A stretch of DNA of 64,000 nucleotides, taken from assembly GCF_026262505.1 (NCBI RefSeq), contig NC_067207.1, positions 27,806,082-27,870,081 on the forward strand, read 5' to 3'. Positions 1-10,615 of the stretch are shown here, piece after piece. This DNA comes from Trichomonas vaginalis G3 (taxonomy: Eukaryota; Parabasalia; Trichomonadida; Trichomonadidae). Numbering within the stretch: position 1 is the first letter of the stretch; each line of letters starts with the position of its first letter. The translations under genes were made by a program, and so were the position numbers. The notes under the pieces were generated by a model, which was given only the letters and a program-made list of their open reading frames with translations, was not told the DNA's origin and searched no databases.

Positions 1-868
1 TATCACCTTTAGAATAGATTTATTTAAAAACTATCAGCCAAAAAAAAGTTACCCGTATATTCGATTACTGACTTATTCAAAATAACAAAATTAATAATAC
101 GATAATGATTTATAGCATCATGGTATGCATAACGTTTAACTATTTAGTATGTCTTATAAAATTATTATTTTATGTTTTTTTATTATTAGGAATAAATTAT
201 CTTAATACTAGTAAATAGTTCACACATTTGAGTAATTTAGATATTTTTGCTCAGAAAGCCTAATTGATTGGTATTAACTCATCATTTATTCGCTTATTGA
301 GAAAGTATTATTAAAACATGCAAGATATGTGAGATTATTATAAACTTCGGATTACAATCTGAATGGTTTAATTTCAATCATACTTCATGACGATTAATAT
401 AATATTTTTATTCATTATTGTAATATATGAAATTTAAGCATTAATATTATTTTAGAACTTAAAATAATTAGTTTTTGTCGATTCATAATTCGAATAAATC
501 AGCTAAATATGTAAAAAATTTAAAAAATTCAAAAATGGCAAAAATAATTTGAGCATAAAATATATGCAAATTACTAATGCATTTTCATCAAAATTGGCTG
601 ATAGTTTTTCTTGCATGGTCATACAAAAATTGCTCACAAGCATGCATAGAAGCTATATTCAAAATTTGGGGGCATTTGGCCTGTATAAAAGGGTAGTCAG
701 CATACCTCTATTCAATTTTTTTCTGAAAATTGATAAATTGTGAAAAATAAAAAAACATCATAATGTGTACATTTACTTACAATCACAATTCTCATATAAA
801 ATTAATAATATTAAATAACAAATCTTTTGATTCAAAAGAATTAAAAGAATTTGAGCTCACATTTTTTC
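1..868. other. AT-rich intergenic DNA, no gene seen
   Basis: Very AT-rich sequence upstream of the BspA-like gene. I see no RNA gene, no convincing repeat and no supported coding region. A 64-codon open frame at 549-743 has no recognisable motif and ordinary intergenic composition. Confidence 0.6.
857..864 (+). promoter_or_regulatory. Initiator (Inr) of the BspA-like gene
   Basis: TCACATTT matches the trichomonad Inr consensus TCA+1YWYWT at every position. The inferred transcription start is A859, ten bases before the ATG at 869, which is the usual very short trichomonad leader. It rules out a start upstream of 869. Confidence 0.8.
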
Positions 869-2557
869 ATGTTGTGCTTGCTAGTATATACTATCTATGC
901 ATCTCAATGTCTATCTGGAACAATTCTTAATATTCCGTCAGGAACAACGTCAATTGCCGATTCACAATATCAAAAATGTACCACAATAAGTACTCTTACC
1001 ATGCCAGATTCTGTAACATCAATAGGATCATCTGCATTTGATTCTTGTACTTCTCTCAAAGTAGTCACTCTTTCAAGGAATTTAATCTCAATGGGAAAAA
1101 ATGCATTTCATAAAACAGCTATTCAAGAAATTGTGATTCCGGATGGAGTTTCTGTACTTAAAGAAAACCTTTTTTATGAATGCAAGAATCTAAAAAAGGT
1201 CACATTTCCAAAAAATATAAAGTCAGTTATGAATAGTTGTTTCGCTATGACAGTTATTGAAGAATTTGTTTTTCCAGATGGTCTTCAATTCATTGATATG
1301 GGAATATCTTGGGGAAATCTAAAACTCAGACGCGTCATTATTCCAGATTCTTGCACTACAATATCGTATTCTGCATTTGGCGGATGTTCTGGACTTCAAG
1401 AAGTTACTCTTCCTAAAGGTATTAAAATGTTAAATGGATCAGTTTTCGCACAAACTGGATTAGTTAACTTCATTATTCCAGATTCAGTTGAAATAATTGG
1501 AGAAACATGCTTCTGGCAAACTAAAATTCAAACAATATCAATTCCACCAAAGGTAATTCGGATAGATAGGAGTGCATTTTATCAATGCATATATTTGAAA
1601 TCCATAGTTTTTGAAGGCAATAGTTTGAAAATTATTGGCCCAACTGTATTTGAGAAATGCACAAGCTTAACAAATCTCACTTTTCCAAGTTCATTAGTTA
1701 ATATCTCAGTAGATGCATGCAAGGAATGCCAAAACTTAAAAACAGTTATAGTCCAATGTGATTTAAGTGCATTTCTATATATAGGATACTCGTCGTCTTT
1801 TTATAAATGTGATAAATTGGACACTTTGGTTTATGAATCAAATATACCGATACCAAGAATAAATAATTTCCCATTACATCTGATCCGTACACTTATTATC
1901 AACAATAGTAATCTTGAATCCATCGGAGATATTACTGTTGGACGTAAATTATCTACTATTGCTTTTGTTGATCCATCAACAAAGTTTACATTTTCTTCAA
2001 AACTTTATAATGACATAACCCTAAATATATCAATATCCAGTTCAATCAATGGTTTCTCAGAGAATGTTTTCGAAAATGTATCAATTGACACATTTATATA
2101 TTGCGGCAAATCAATTTCTGATAATTCTTTCCTTAAAAACTCTAAAGGATTCAAAAAAGTAATTACATCAAGTTCATTTAGAGGTGAGACGATAGGCGGT
2201 GTCAAGATCAACGAAAAAACAGATCAATGCACTCAGCTGATTCCATTCGAAGTTAAATATCAAGAAGAATCTGGAAGTGAAGAACCAGAAAAAACCAATG
2301 AACCAGAGAAATCATCACCTGCAACTGCTAGCAGTAATAATAACAACCAAGACAACAGTGGCAGCAGCAATGAAGAAAACAATTCGAGTAAAGATGGCAA
2401 AGGGAAAGGTAAAGGCGGAAAAATTGCCGGTGGTATAATTGGAGCTATTCTTATTCTTGCAGCCATTGCAGTTATTGCCTTCTTCATTTACAAATATAAA
2501 ATACACAAATCTGAAAACGATTCAGAAGAACAACCCGTTGAATTATCATTAGTTTAA
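869..2557 (+). CDS. BspA-like leucine-rich-repeat surface protein
   Basis: A 562-residue single-pass membrane protein. A hydrophobic N-terminus (MLCLLVYTIYASQC) looks like a signal peptide. Residues about 25-455 are degenerate 23-residue LRR_5/TpLRR repeats of the type 'F..C..L..I.IP..V..I', with repeated IPDSV, FPDGL and AFxxC cores. A Ser/Asn/Glu-rich linker follows (about 465-520), then one transmembrane helix (GGIIGAILILAAIAVIAFFIY) and a short acidic-ended tail. This is the layout of the very large T. vaginalis BspA-like family, thought to display LRRs for adhesion to host cells or bacteria. I choose the ATG at 869 because an Inr at 857-864 puts transcription start just before it. It is a lone gene; its exact ligand cannot be read from sequence. 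Confidence 0.9.
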   Translation: MLCLLVYTIYASQCLSGTILNIPSGTTSIADSQYQKCTTISTLTMPDSVTSIGSSAFDSCTSLKVVTLSRNLISMGKNAFHKTAIQEIVIPDGVSVLKENLFYECKNLKKVTFPKNIKSVMNSCFAMTVIEEFVFPDGLQFIDMGISWGNLKLRRVIIPDSCTTISYSAFGGCSGLQEVTLPKGIKMLNGSVFAQTGLVNFIIPDSVEIIGETCFWQTKIQTISIPPKVIRIDRSAFYQCIYLKSIVFEGNSLKIIGPTVFEKCTSLTNLTFPSSLVNISVDACKECQNLKTVIVQCDLSAFLYIGYSSSFYKCDKLDTLVYESNIPIPRINNFPLHLIRTLIINNSNLESIGDITVGRKLSTIAFVDPSTKFTFSSKLYNDITLNISISSSINGFSENVFENVSIDTFIYCGKSISDNSFLKNSKGFKKVITSSSFRGETIGGVKINEKTDQCTQLIPFEVKYQEESGSEEPEKTNEPEKSSPATASSNNNNQDNSGSSNEENNSSKDGKGKGKGGKIAGGIIGAILILAAIAVIAFFIYKYKIHKSENDSEEQPVELSLV

Positions 2558-3214
2558 CTTTTTTTTCTTGAAAAATTGATTAAAATTTTAATTTTTTTTA
2601 AAATTATCTATATCATGATATATTGTATCAATCTCATATCATTAAAAACAGGTAAATGAATTCAATTCAGTCATCCTGTATAATGTTAAAGAAGAAAGAT
2701 AAGCAATAAACTCCTTTTTTATAATAAAGTTACCCTAATCAATTTCTATCATCACCATATCGAGAGCTCAAGCTCATATCATAGCATAATTATTATATAT
2801 TATAACATATATAATTAGAATATTTATCCACGTTTAAATTATAGTTTTGATTTGTGAATCATATGTGATTCTGAATTTTCTCAGCTTTGGTGCACAAATG
2901 GACAGGGAGTATAACTACAGTAACGCGGAGCTAAATCTTTCAGAAGTCTCTGATTTGATTTTTAAATCATTTTATTGCGCCGGAGGAACTTTTTTTTGTT
3001 TGTTTGAGTGTGACTACTTTTTACATATTTGGAAAAGTATAAGAAACTACCTCGCCGGATACCCTATCTATATTTTTGTATTTCATATAATTTTTATTTA
3101 ATGAAATCATTTAACTAGCCAAATCTGTCAAATTTGAAAACACTAAGTATATAAAAAGATATTACACCATTGTTTTAGTATCAGATTGAAGATGTATTTA
3201 TTATTTTATAAAAT
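2558..3214. other. AT-rich intergenic DNA
   Basis: Downstream of the BspA-like gene and downstream of eS26. It holds an 84-codon open frame (2847-3101) with no recognisable domain. The stretch around 2897-3000 is slightly richer in GC than its surroundings and could be a gene relic, but I cannot identify it. Confidence 0.45.
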
Positions 3215-3571
3215 TTACTCCTTGGAAAGGCGCTGAGCGTTGCGCTGTTCGAGCTTCTCAAGTCTAAGCTTAAGGAAGAGTGGAACACGGTTGCGGCGAA
3301 CGTTAACGTTACGTGGGCGAACAACGTGACGATGGACAGCGCAAGAAACGCAGTAATACTGCTTTTGGTATGTCTTTGGAAGTTCGTAGCCCTGATAGAT
3401 GCAAGCATCGGAAACATCCTTAGCTGATGAAGCATCGACCATATTCTTAATTGCGAAACGTGTGATAGCCTTATCCTTTGGAACTTGGCGGCCGCAGTTC
3501 ATGCAGTTAACTGTTCTTGTGTGGCCACGGTTCATCTTGGAACGGCCGTGATTCCTTCTCTTGACAGGCAT
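3215..3571 (-). CDS. RPS26: 40S ribosomal protein S26 (eS26)
   Basis: A 118-residue basic protein that aligns along its whole length with eukaryotic eS26, which sits at the mRNA exit channel of the small subunit. Visible hallmarks are the N-terminal MPVKRRNHGR, the zinc-ribbon cysteines CMNCGR and CVSCAVH, and the conserved PKDKAI and LPKTYQKQYYCVSC blocks. Length is normal for the family and no intron is seen. The stop codon reads TAAA, fitting the trichomonad habit of overlapping stop and UAAA polyadenylation signal. Codon use is richer in GC than its neighbours, as expected for a highly expressed gene. It is divergent from the small gene at 3702 with 130 bases between them. I find no clean Inr upstream. 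Confidence 0.95.
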   Translation of the reverse strand: MPVKRRNHGRSKMNRGHTRTVNCMNCGRQVPKDKAITRFAIKNMVDASSAKDVSDACIYQGYELPKTYQKQYYCVSCAVHRHVVRPRNVNVRRNRVPLFLKLRLEKLEQRNAQRLSKE

Positions 3572-3701
3572 TGTAAAGCAAGGCCAGAAGTCACCTTTTC
3601 AAGAACGATTTTTTATTTCTCAATTTTTTCAATGATTTTTGACAATGATAATTTTACATTGGCAAAATTTTCCCCATTCAATTTTTTTAAATTTTTATAA
3701 A

Positions 3702-3998
3702 ATGCATAATTCACGTCATGGATTCGGCCAAGAGTTCCCAGGAGGACCAAGAAATATGCCAAAAAGAATGGGCTCTGGACATTTATCGAGAAAAATGGTT
3801 ATCGACAATGATGATATCGACTTATATGGTCATTCTCCGATGCCTATTGGTGGGTTTGGTTTAGGTGCTGACGAAGAAGGCTATTCAAGCAGGCAAATGG
3901 AAAGTCTGAGAAAAATAAAAGAACAACGTCTTCCCAATCAATATGTCAAAACTACAGATATAACAGATCAAATACCATTTAGACCAGTTACATTTTAA
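3702..3998 (+). CDS. small unknown protein, 98 residues
   Basis: Open frame of 98 codons starting MHNSRHGFGQEFPG, rich in Gly, Met and Arg in the first half (GGPRNMPKRMGSGH, PMPIGGFGLGADEEG) and ending IPFRPVTF. No signal peptide, membrane helix or known domain is visible. Support for a real gene: a near-Inr TCAATTTT at 3678-3685, a short leader, and a stop that reads TAAA like a trichomonad polyadenylation signal. It shares a 130-base intergenic region with divergent RPS26. An upstream in-frame ATG at 3639 lies before the putative initiator and is not favoured. Function unknown. Confidence 0.6.
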   Translation: MHNSRHGFGQEFPGGPRNMPKRMGSGHLSRKMVIDNDDIDLYGHSPMPIGGFGLGADEEGYSSRQMESLRKIKEQRLPNQYVKTTDITDQIPFRPVTF

Positions 3999-4108
3999 AG
4001 CCAACAATACGCAATAAAACATAAATTCAAATTTTTGTTTGGAATAAAAATCACTTTTTATTGCTTAAGCTTTGGAATTAAAACAAATAGGCAATAAACT
4101 ATATAAAG

Positions 4109-4137
<29 letters not shown>
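4109..4137 (+). repeat. A-tract of 29 bases beside the Polinton end
   Basis: Uninterrupted run of A followed by GGT and then the Polinton terminus at 4141. The same arrangement (35 A, GGT, terminus) occurs at 63162-63199 beside the second Polinton. It may be insertion-site preference, part of the integration product, or an assembly effect. Confidence 0.9.
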
Positions 4138-4139
<2 letters not shown>

Positions 4140-4140
4140 T

Positions 4141-4274
4141 AGTGGGGCCTCCAGGCACTTCGTGCCCTCTAGCCCTGAAGATGTTTAGTATAACTTTGTC
4201 CGGACAAGTAAGGGTCTATCGTCGCTACAGGAAAAGTTACAGGCGTTCTAAGGAAGTATACTTTGAGAAGCCTT
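4141..4274 (+). repeat. Polinton left terminal inverted repeat
   Basis: 134 bases, inverted copy of 28756-28889 with one mismatch. It contains a perfect hairpin GGCAC-TTC-GTGCC near the tip and the palindrome TTGTCCGGACAA further in. The first ~53 bases recur at the second Polinton (63200). Confidence 0.95.
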
Positions 4275-4405
4275 TTTCCCCTTATAGAATGAGATAGGAC
4301 GGTTATTTTACAAAACTGACAACACTTTGACCGAGTAGTTTTTTGAGCTGAACAAATAGTGTCATATAAACATCTGTCAAAAACCGCTTTTTAACTTCAC
4401 TTAAA

Positions 4406-7400
4406 ATGCCACGTAAGCTACGTAAGAATATACGTAAGAGGAAGGGAGCATTGAAACATCCAATAGTAAAACTGACACCACAACAACAGTTGCAACAACA
4501 AATGCTGAATGACCCCACTATGTTGCAACAAATGTCAAGCAATCCTATGCTTTTAAACCGAGTTTTTGGTGCACAGAGTGGAGGTTTAAGAGCGGCACTT
4601 TTAGCGAAAATGGCAGGCTATGGTGGAGCTGCAGACGGAACAGCCTATAACCCTCAAAGTCAAATGAATTTGAGTTCACTCAAAAATCAAATATCAGATG
4701 TCAAAAAGTCAAACATAGACATACAGAAGCAAATAAGTGAAAACGAAAAGAAACTAGAATATGACAGACACACAAAGAAACTCAATGAGTTAAACGTAGA
4801 GAAAAAGAAGAAAGAAGAACAACTGAAAGAACTAAGTACAGAGGAATATGCGAAAAAAGTGTCAGAAAAAGCAGCAGAAGTAGCAAAAATGGAACAAGAT
4901 GTTGTAAATTTGAAAAACCATACTACTCAATATAAAGTACTGAAAGATGAAGAGATAAAACAAAAAGCCCTGAGGACATATATGGATAGCGATGAGTATA
5001 AAAAAGAAGTTGAAGCAAATGTAAAGGCAGAAAAACTTTTACAGTTGCAAAACCAAACCGTACAGTATGAAAACTTAGCACAAGAAAGTAAAAATAACGA
5101 CGCAGCCATGCAAAAGGCAATGAAAAGCGCAGAATATATAAAAGCTAACAATGACTGGTTAGATGCCCAAGCCAACGCTAAAGCAGCCCAGCTTATAGGG
5201 TCAATAAGGACAAAAATACAAGCGGATGAAGACAGTTCAAATGAAGCTTTAACAAATGCTGACTTTAAGAACGCCTTCGAAGCTCTTCATAGTAAGGTGA
5301 AACAAGTGAACGACTTCTCATCTGGAAAGAAACTGAAGTCTGAAGGTTTCGACAAAGAGTTAAGAGAAGTAGCACAAAATATGACGAAAATAACAGATGC
5401 AGCAACGAGACAGGCAGTTCAAAGTGCCTATGACGCCGTTAGAGCAACTGTTGTGGAAAGTCAAGAAAAAGAGTTACAACAGACCAAAACAGACCTAGTA
5501 AATGCTTTCTTAAAAACGAAAAGTCAGGTAGGACATTATGCTGCAGATGGAACATATGTGCCAGCTGGTGGAACTTATATACCACCAAACCCTCCAAGAG
5601 AAGCACCTGCACCAGGACTACCTAAAACATTTACATCGTCACATGGACACAGACACAGGCATGCACCACAACAACAACCAAAACCAACAGTTCAAAATCC
5701 AGCACCACAACCAACAGTTCAAAACACTGCACCACAACCAACAGTTCAAAATCCAGCACCACAACCAACAGTTCAAAACACTGCACCACAACCAACAGTT
5801 CAAAATCCAGCACCACAACCAACAGTTCAAAACACTGCACAACAACCACCTCCACAACCAGCACAGCAACCAACAGTTCAAAACCCTCCACAACAACAAC
5901 CACAAACAGAGCAAGGACATAAAAGAAGTAGAGAACAAGGAAACCAAGATTTCTTAAAAATGCTTAAAGAAGACTATGGTTACCCAGATACTCTTGACTT
6001 TAGTGACAGATATAAAGAAGCTATTAGAAAGTTCAAGGAAGGAAATACTGACCCGAACCTATTTAGCTTTATGGTTCAGCACCAAATGGGATATAATTTC
6101 AAACCTGGAAAATACAAGCTCGCTAAGGGATATGATTTAATAGCATATCATCCAAATGACATGACTGAATTTACTCCGAGATATTTGGTGTCAGAGCTAA
6201 ATGACAATTCAACTCTCTTCATGAAACGCGTAAAAAATAGAGACGGAACGAAAGAAGAAAGGTTTATGAGTCCGGATGACTTAGATAGGGAACTTGTTAA
6301 AAACGGTCTCGGAATATATGAAATGCCAGCAGATGAGGTACAAGAAACTCCACAGGAAGAAGTTCAGATACAACCAGACATGGAAGAAATAGTTCAGCAA
6401 CAACAGCTAGAAGAGCCTGAAGGAAACGAACAAGTCCCTCCTTTGGAAACTAACTTCACAGAACTAGATGAAGATTTGGAACAGCCGAAAAATCTTGACC
6501 CTCAACAAGAGTATGCGGTGAATATGGAATCTTTCCAAGAGTTTAAGAAAAATTCGGCTGACAGAGTAGAAGAATATCGAAAAATGTTTGCCGACATACA
6601 AAAGACTCCAACATCAGATGAAAATATTCATCATAGAATGGAAGAACTGAAAGAAAATGTACACAAATACAACAACCCTTTTTACTTACGAGCATATAAC
6701 GTTCAATCTTTGGATGAACTCGGTGAAAATAAAAGGTTAAATTTCAACAAAACATATAGAAATGAAACATTGTTTAAAGTTCATTCAGAACCTAACCAAT
6801 ATGGAAACAAACCTACTTTTGTTTCTGCAGACTATGGAACTACAATGAGATGGGGTCATAAAGCTAACCCGGATAGGTGGTTCATAAACTTACAACCACA
6901 ATTCCAAGAAGTTGTAGACGCAATGGAAGTGAATGGTGAACCAGATTTAGCTGGTATTTTCAGCGCGGCTTTAATGCCATTGAAAGATATGAAAGATGCA
7001 GATATTTTGGACCAGTATGAAATGAACATGGCTGATGGAAATATAAACCTGACGTTCTAGAACATTTATCTCAAAGAACTACACAGAACCATAAAGATGG
7101 TATATTTGGTGAAGAGTTTAGAAAGAAAGTTAGGGAGACAGAAGGAAGAGAACCTATTGTACATGACCTTGCAAACGAAAGTTTACAAAATGTCATAAAA
7201 ACTTACTTTGCAGACAATGAACCGAGAAGGGATGAATATTTAAGAAAACTCAAATGGACAGTACCAAATGAAATGTTAGTATTGAAAAACATGTTCCTTG
7301 ACAAAATAAAACCAACTACAGAAATAAATGACGCAAGACTGAAAGATTGGGTAAAAGCTTTCCCATTCACAAAAGATATTGTTGGTAACATGGAAAGAAA

Positions 7401-7816
7401 ACCAGAATGGCTACAAAAACATATATTTGGAAACGAGCTTATTCCATATGGACAAGCTCTGTTTGAAGAGCTTGAACCGGAAACTCAGGAAAGAGTCATG
7501 CAAACAATAAGCGAAGACTCAAATACAAACTATGACAAAATCTTTCTAGGATATAGGTTACCTGAGATGGGCGACCAGAGCCCAAAGGCAAAAAGGACAT
7601 GGAAAATTTACAACATACTAGGTGAACATGAGGCAAAGATGCAACAACTTAAAGCAGAGGGCAAGTTACCAAAGAAGAAGAGTAGAACAAAGTGAAAGTA
7701 GTGAAGAAGTAACTTCATCTAGTGAAAGTAGTGGCAATGAAGGAAAAAGAAGAGTTAAAAACTCAGCCAGGAAGAAAGTAAAGCTTGGTCCACGTGGGTT
7801 CTATTATGACAAATAA
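4406..7816 (+). CDS. Polinton part: large coiled-coil, Pro/Gln-repeat protein region
   Basis: The largest coding region of the element; looks broken. It starts MPRKLRKNIRKRKG (very basic), followed by Gln-rich sequence, a long charged coiled coil, then a tandem 14-residue repeat built on QPTVQNPAP / QPTVQNTAP (DNA 5680-5890), an acidic Glu/Gln-rich part and a more globular C-terminal part. The far end is Ser-rich and then basic (KNSARKKVKLGPRGF). An Inr-like TCACTTAA lies just before the start. It is directly upstream of, and co-oriented with, the capsid region, so a structural or core role is plausible. I recognise no polymerase or terminal-protein motif. Function unknown. Confidence 0.6.
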
Positions 7817-7848
7817 ATCCAACTATTCTATATTTTTACCCATATGAA

Positions 7849-9455
7849 ATGTACGCCGCTCAGAATATAACGCCAACAGTTTTGGATGCCATGAATGGAA
7901 ATGTTTCCGAATGGTATAACGAATGCGACAATGCCATTAGAAGGTCAGAAATAGTTCCTGGAACTTACGAATATACAACTGCTGTTTCTTATGGAAATGT
8001 AGGTGAGTTTGGAGAAGGTTCTTCAACAACAGTAGATATTGCTTGCGACAGGTTTCATATAATTTCTATTGACAACTCATTCTTATACGTGGAACAAGAC
8101 ATTGAAATAAAACCTTCTGCCAAGTTGTCTGACAAGAAAGGTTGCAATGGAATTTTCTATGTCGGATACCAATATGCTCCAGAAGTTTTCATGGGATATA
8201 AGATATATTCTAACTCTGACTTAGTTCAAACAGTAACATGGGCAAACTATGAATGGTTCGCTTTGAGAAACTCAGTACAACCACAAGCTAGAGAACAAAC
8301 AGACCAATATGCAACTATTGAGAAAATAAGAAGACTTGACCCTAACGTTCCAGGAGTTTATGTTAACCTTTCTGGTTCAGATGGAAATGCTGCCACTAAA
8401 GTAAAACTGAAACTTAGAGTTCCTTTGTCATCTTTCCTCATCTTCAGGTTTTTAAGATACTTGCCAAACTGGGCAGGAAAAATTTCTATCGAACTTACTC
8501 CAAGCAAAAATAACTTAGTCATTGCACCAACACAAGACCCATTCACTCTTACTGTAGCTGGAACTGGTGGAGCCAAGTTCTGTGACTTTTGCAAAGACAA
8601 AGTTGACTTAGACTTTGGTTTCTCAAACTTCAACACTGAAGTAAACTATTATTTCAATGCTGCTGGAACTGCTTGGGACCCAGTTAAGTTCACATGCGAA
8701 AAATTTGAATGCAAGAGAATAGAAAGCAGACTTGCAGTCTATATGTTGGACCCAGATATTTCAAATGCTTTAGCTGCCAAATATATTGCAGTTCCACTTA
8801 TGTTCCCTATACACCAAATATCTGTCAAAGACTTTGCAGGTGAAGTTGGAAACCAAAGTGCTGACCCAGGTGCAAGAACAGATATTGCTTTAACAACTGC
8901 AATGAAACATGCAGATACTATGTTTGTACTGTTCAGACGAACTATAAATGACTATTCTTGTTTCTACACAACCCCGGTATTAAATATCATATAAACATAG
9001 ATGGCAAATATTATCCAAGAGAAGAATATTCTACAGTTGAGGATATGAGGTCATACAACTTGACATTAGATGCTATGAACTTTAACAACAACTTCACAAC
9101 AACCATTAACCCTGAAATGCAAAGTTCTATTATGCCATATGTGAAAGTATGGACTCATACAGGAGGTCAAAAAACTCAATATACAAATGGAGACCGTTCA
9201 AACTTTTGGCTTGGCATTCCATTTGCTGACTCAGAAGACTTTATGGGTGGTATTTCAACTGTTGGTACAGTTCAAATACAATATACTGGTGACAGAGACG
9301 GTCCAAATGAATTGAAAGCAAAGAAGTTTACAAAACCAATAGCACTTTTCACGGAAGATGCTCTTTTGAAGATTCGTTCGATGAAACCTGCTGGGGCTCC
9401 TCAGATTGGCATAACGACAGCTTCCATCGAGCAGATTTTGGCAGCAGGTCAGTAA
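7849..9455 (+). CDS. Polinton part: probable major capsid protein (double jelly-roll) region
   Basis: Region of about 530 codons; looks broken. Beta-rich, Asn/Thr/Gly/aromatic-rich composition with few charged runs and no membrane helix, as expected for the double jelly-roll capsid protein of Polintons. Typical stretches are YFNAAGTAWDP, RVPLSSFLIFRFLRYLPN and FWLGIPFADSEDF. Length and co-orientation with the packaging ATPase downstream fit the family. The assignment is from composition, size and context, not from a computed structural match; another jelly-roll structural protein is possible. Confidence 0.6.
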
Positions 9456-9768
9456 GTTGTTCTTGAACTGACTTCTCTCCGTCAAATATTGACAGTACGC
9501 CAGTTTTGACATAATATTGTATTATAAACTTACCTTTAGAAATATCTGTAAGTTTTGAAGTTATATTTTTGTCTGCTTCAAGAACTTTCACCATTTCAGT
9601 TATACCAACTTTCTTTGCTTTATGAAAATATTTTGGTTCAGCAAAGACTGCTATTCTATAACATTTACCATTGTTTGTATAAAGAACTATTCTGTCAATG
9701 TATTTGTATTGTTTGTGTGTGTAAACTTTGTTCTGCTTCAATTCGAAGAGATATCCGAATACGTCCAT
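9349..9768 (-). CDS. Polinton part: unknown 139-residue protein
   Basis: Open frame starting MDVFGYLFELKQNK, rich in Lys and Tyr, ending in a Ser/Glu-rich tail. Its start faces the gene at 9787 across an 18-base divergent gap, a tight arrangement seen elsewhere in the element. Its 3' end overlaps the end of the capsid region on the other strand by about 107 bases. No domain recognised. The divergent arrangement and an unremarkable amino-acid composition favour a real gene. Confidence 0.5.
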   Translation of the reverse strand: MDVFGYLFELKQNKVYTHKQYKYIDRIVLYTNNGKCYRIAVFAEPKYFHKAKKVGITEMVKVLEADKNITSKLTDISKGKFIIQYYVKTGVLSIFDGEKSVQEQLTDLLPKSARWKLSLCQSEEPQQVSSNESSKEHLP

Positions 9769-9786
9769 CTTTTTATTCTAAGTAAA

Positions 9787-10368
9787 ATGTCATTTCCGAA
9801 AAATAGAAGCGTAAGTGTTTCAAAAGGTTTAATGGCGGTGGCAGATGTGAAGTTAAATTCACCAACTCAAACAAACAGTCAAAATGTTATTGTCAATGTC
9901 AAAGAAAGAGATGTTGAAGTGGGGAAACCATACGAAGACGAAGATGGTATAACAATTGTTCCTGTAAAAGAACAACCAACATACCCTGAAGTTAGCAGAG
10001 ACTTAAGTTCTGTTGCAGATATTCGAAACGACTACCAACAACTGAAAGACAAACTTCAAACTCAGGAGAAGATTTGTCAAGCTTTAGGTATAATGTTAAA
10101 CTTGGTCGAACACAACCCTGTAAAAGTGAACTCATATGTCATCGCACCTCATGAAGTTTTGAAAGAACTATTGAAACTTTTGACAGAGGCAGACGATATA
10201 AACATCAAAGAAATAGAACCCGACGTTAGTTGCTGTGGTGTTTCATATAATGTCATTGACAAGATATACGTTATGAAAGGAGGTGAAACGTTGAACTTAA
10301 AGTATAGTTTCCCAGACGTCATAAAAATATTTGACGACCACAACATTTCATTAAAATTTATTTGCTAA
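9787..10368 (+). CDS. Polinton part: unknown 193-residue protein
   Basis: Starts MSFPKNRSVSVSKG at an ATG preceded by TAAGTAAA, the short leader also seen before 10375. The central part (QQLKDKLQTQEKICQAL) is helical and could form a coiled coil; the C-terminal half has hydrophobic beta-like stretches and a CC pair (DVSCCGVSY). It lies in a + strand run with the genes at 10375 and 10616. No known family is recognised. The open frame extends upstream of 9787, but that part overlaps the divergent neighbour and reads as a shadow. Confidence 0.6.
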   Translation: MSFPKNRSVSVSKGLMAVADVKLNSPTQTNSQNVIVNVKERDVEVGKPYEDEDGITIVPVKEQPTYPEVSRDLSSVADIRNDYQQLKDKLQTQEKICQALGIMLNLVEHNPVKVNSYVIAPHEVLKELLKLLTEADDINIKEIEPDVSCCGVSYNVIDKIYVMKGGETLNLKYSFPDVIKIFDDHNISLKFIC

Positions 10369-10374
10369 GTAAAA

Positions 10375-10605
10375 ATGTCAAAACTTCTTGAAAGATGTTT
10401 GAAGAAAAATAATATAGACTTTATTTCATGTAAAGGACTTTACACACTTTTGAACGATATGAAAGACCCTGTTTTGTTTGTTCGTGTAGACAAAGGAAAG
10501 TTCTATGTCTTTACAAAATATTTGAACTTCTTAGACAGAGAACTTCAAGAAACGCCATGTGAAAGTTTAGATGAAGTTCTTCTCCACTTTCAGAAAAACT
10601 TTTAA
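10375..10605 (+). CDS. Polinton part: unknown 76-residue protein
   Basis: Small acidic/basic protein starting MSKLLERCLKKNN, with VRVDKGKFYVFTKYLNF in the middle. It begins six bases after the preceding gene and ends ten bases before the next, an operon-like packing typical of compact viral genomes. No signal peptide, membrane segment or known motif is visible. Confidence 0.6.
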   Translation: MSKLLERCLKKNNIDFISCKGLYTLLNDMKDPVLFVRVDKGKFYVFTKYLNFLDRELQETPCESLDEVLLHFQKNF

Positions 10606-10615
10606 ATATATATAA

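Noticed and set aside
549-743. 64-codon open frame on the + strand
   Set aside because: No motif, no nearby initiator with correct spacing, and intergenic base composition.
2847-3101. 84-codon open frame on the + strand
   Set aside because: No recognisable domain or initiator; a relic is possible but not supported.
3181-3700. Open frames overlapping RPS26 on both strands
   Set aside because: Shadows of a clearly conserved ribosomal protein gene.
5538-5957. His/Asn/Gln-rich and Val/Leu-rich frames across the Pro/Gln repeat
   Set aside because: Other-frame readings of the 42-bp tandem repeat in the large Polinton gene.
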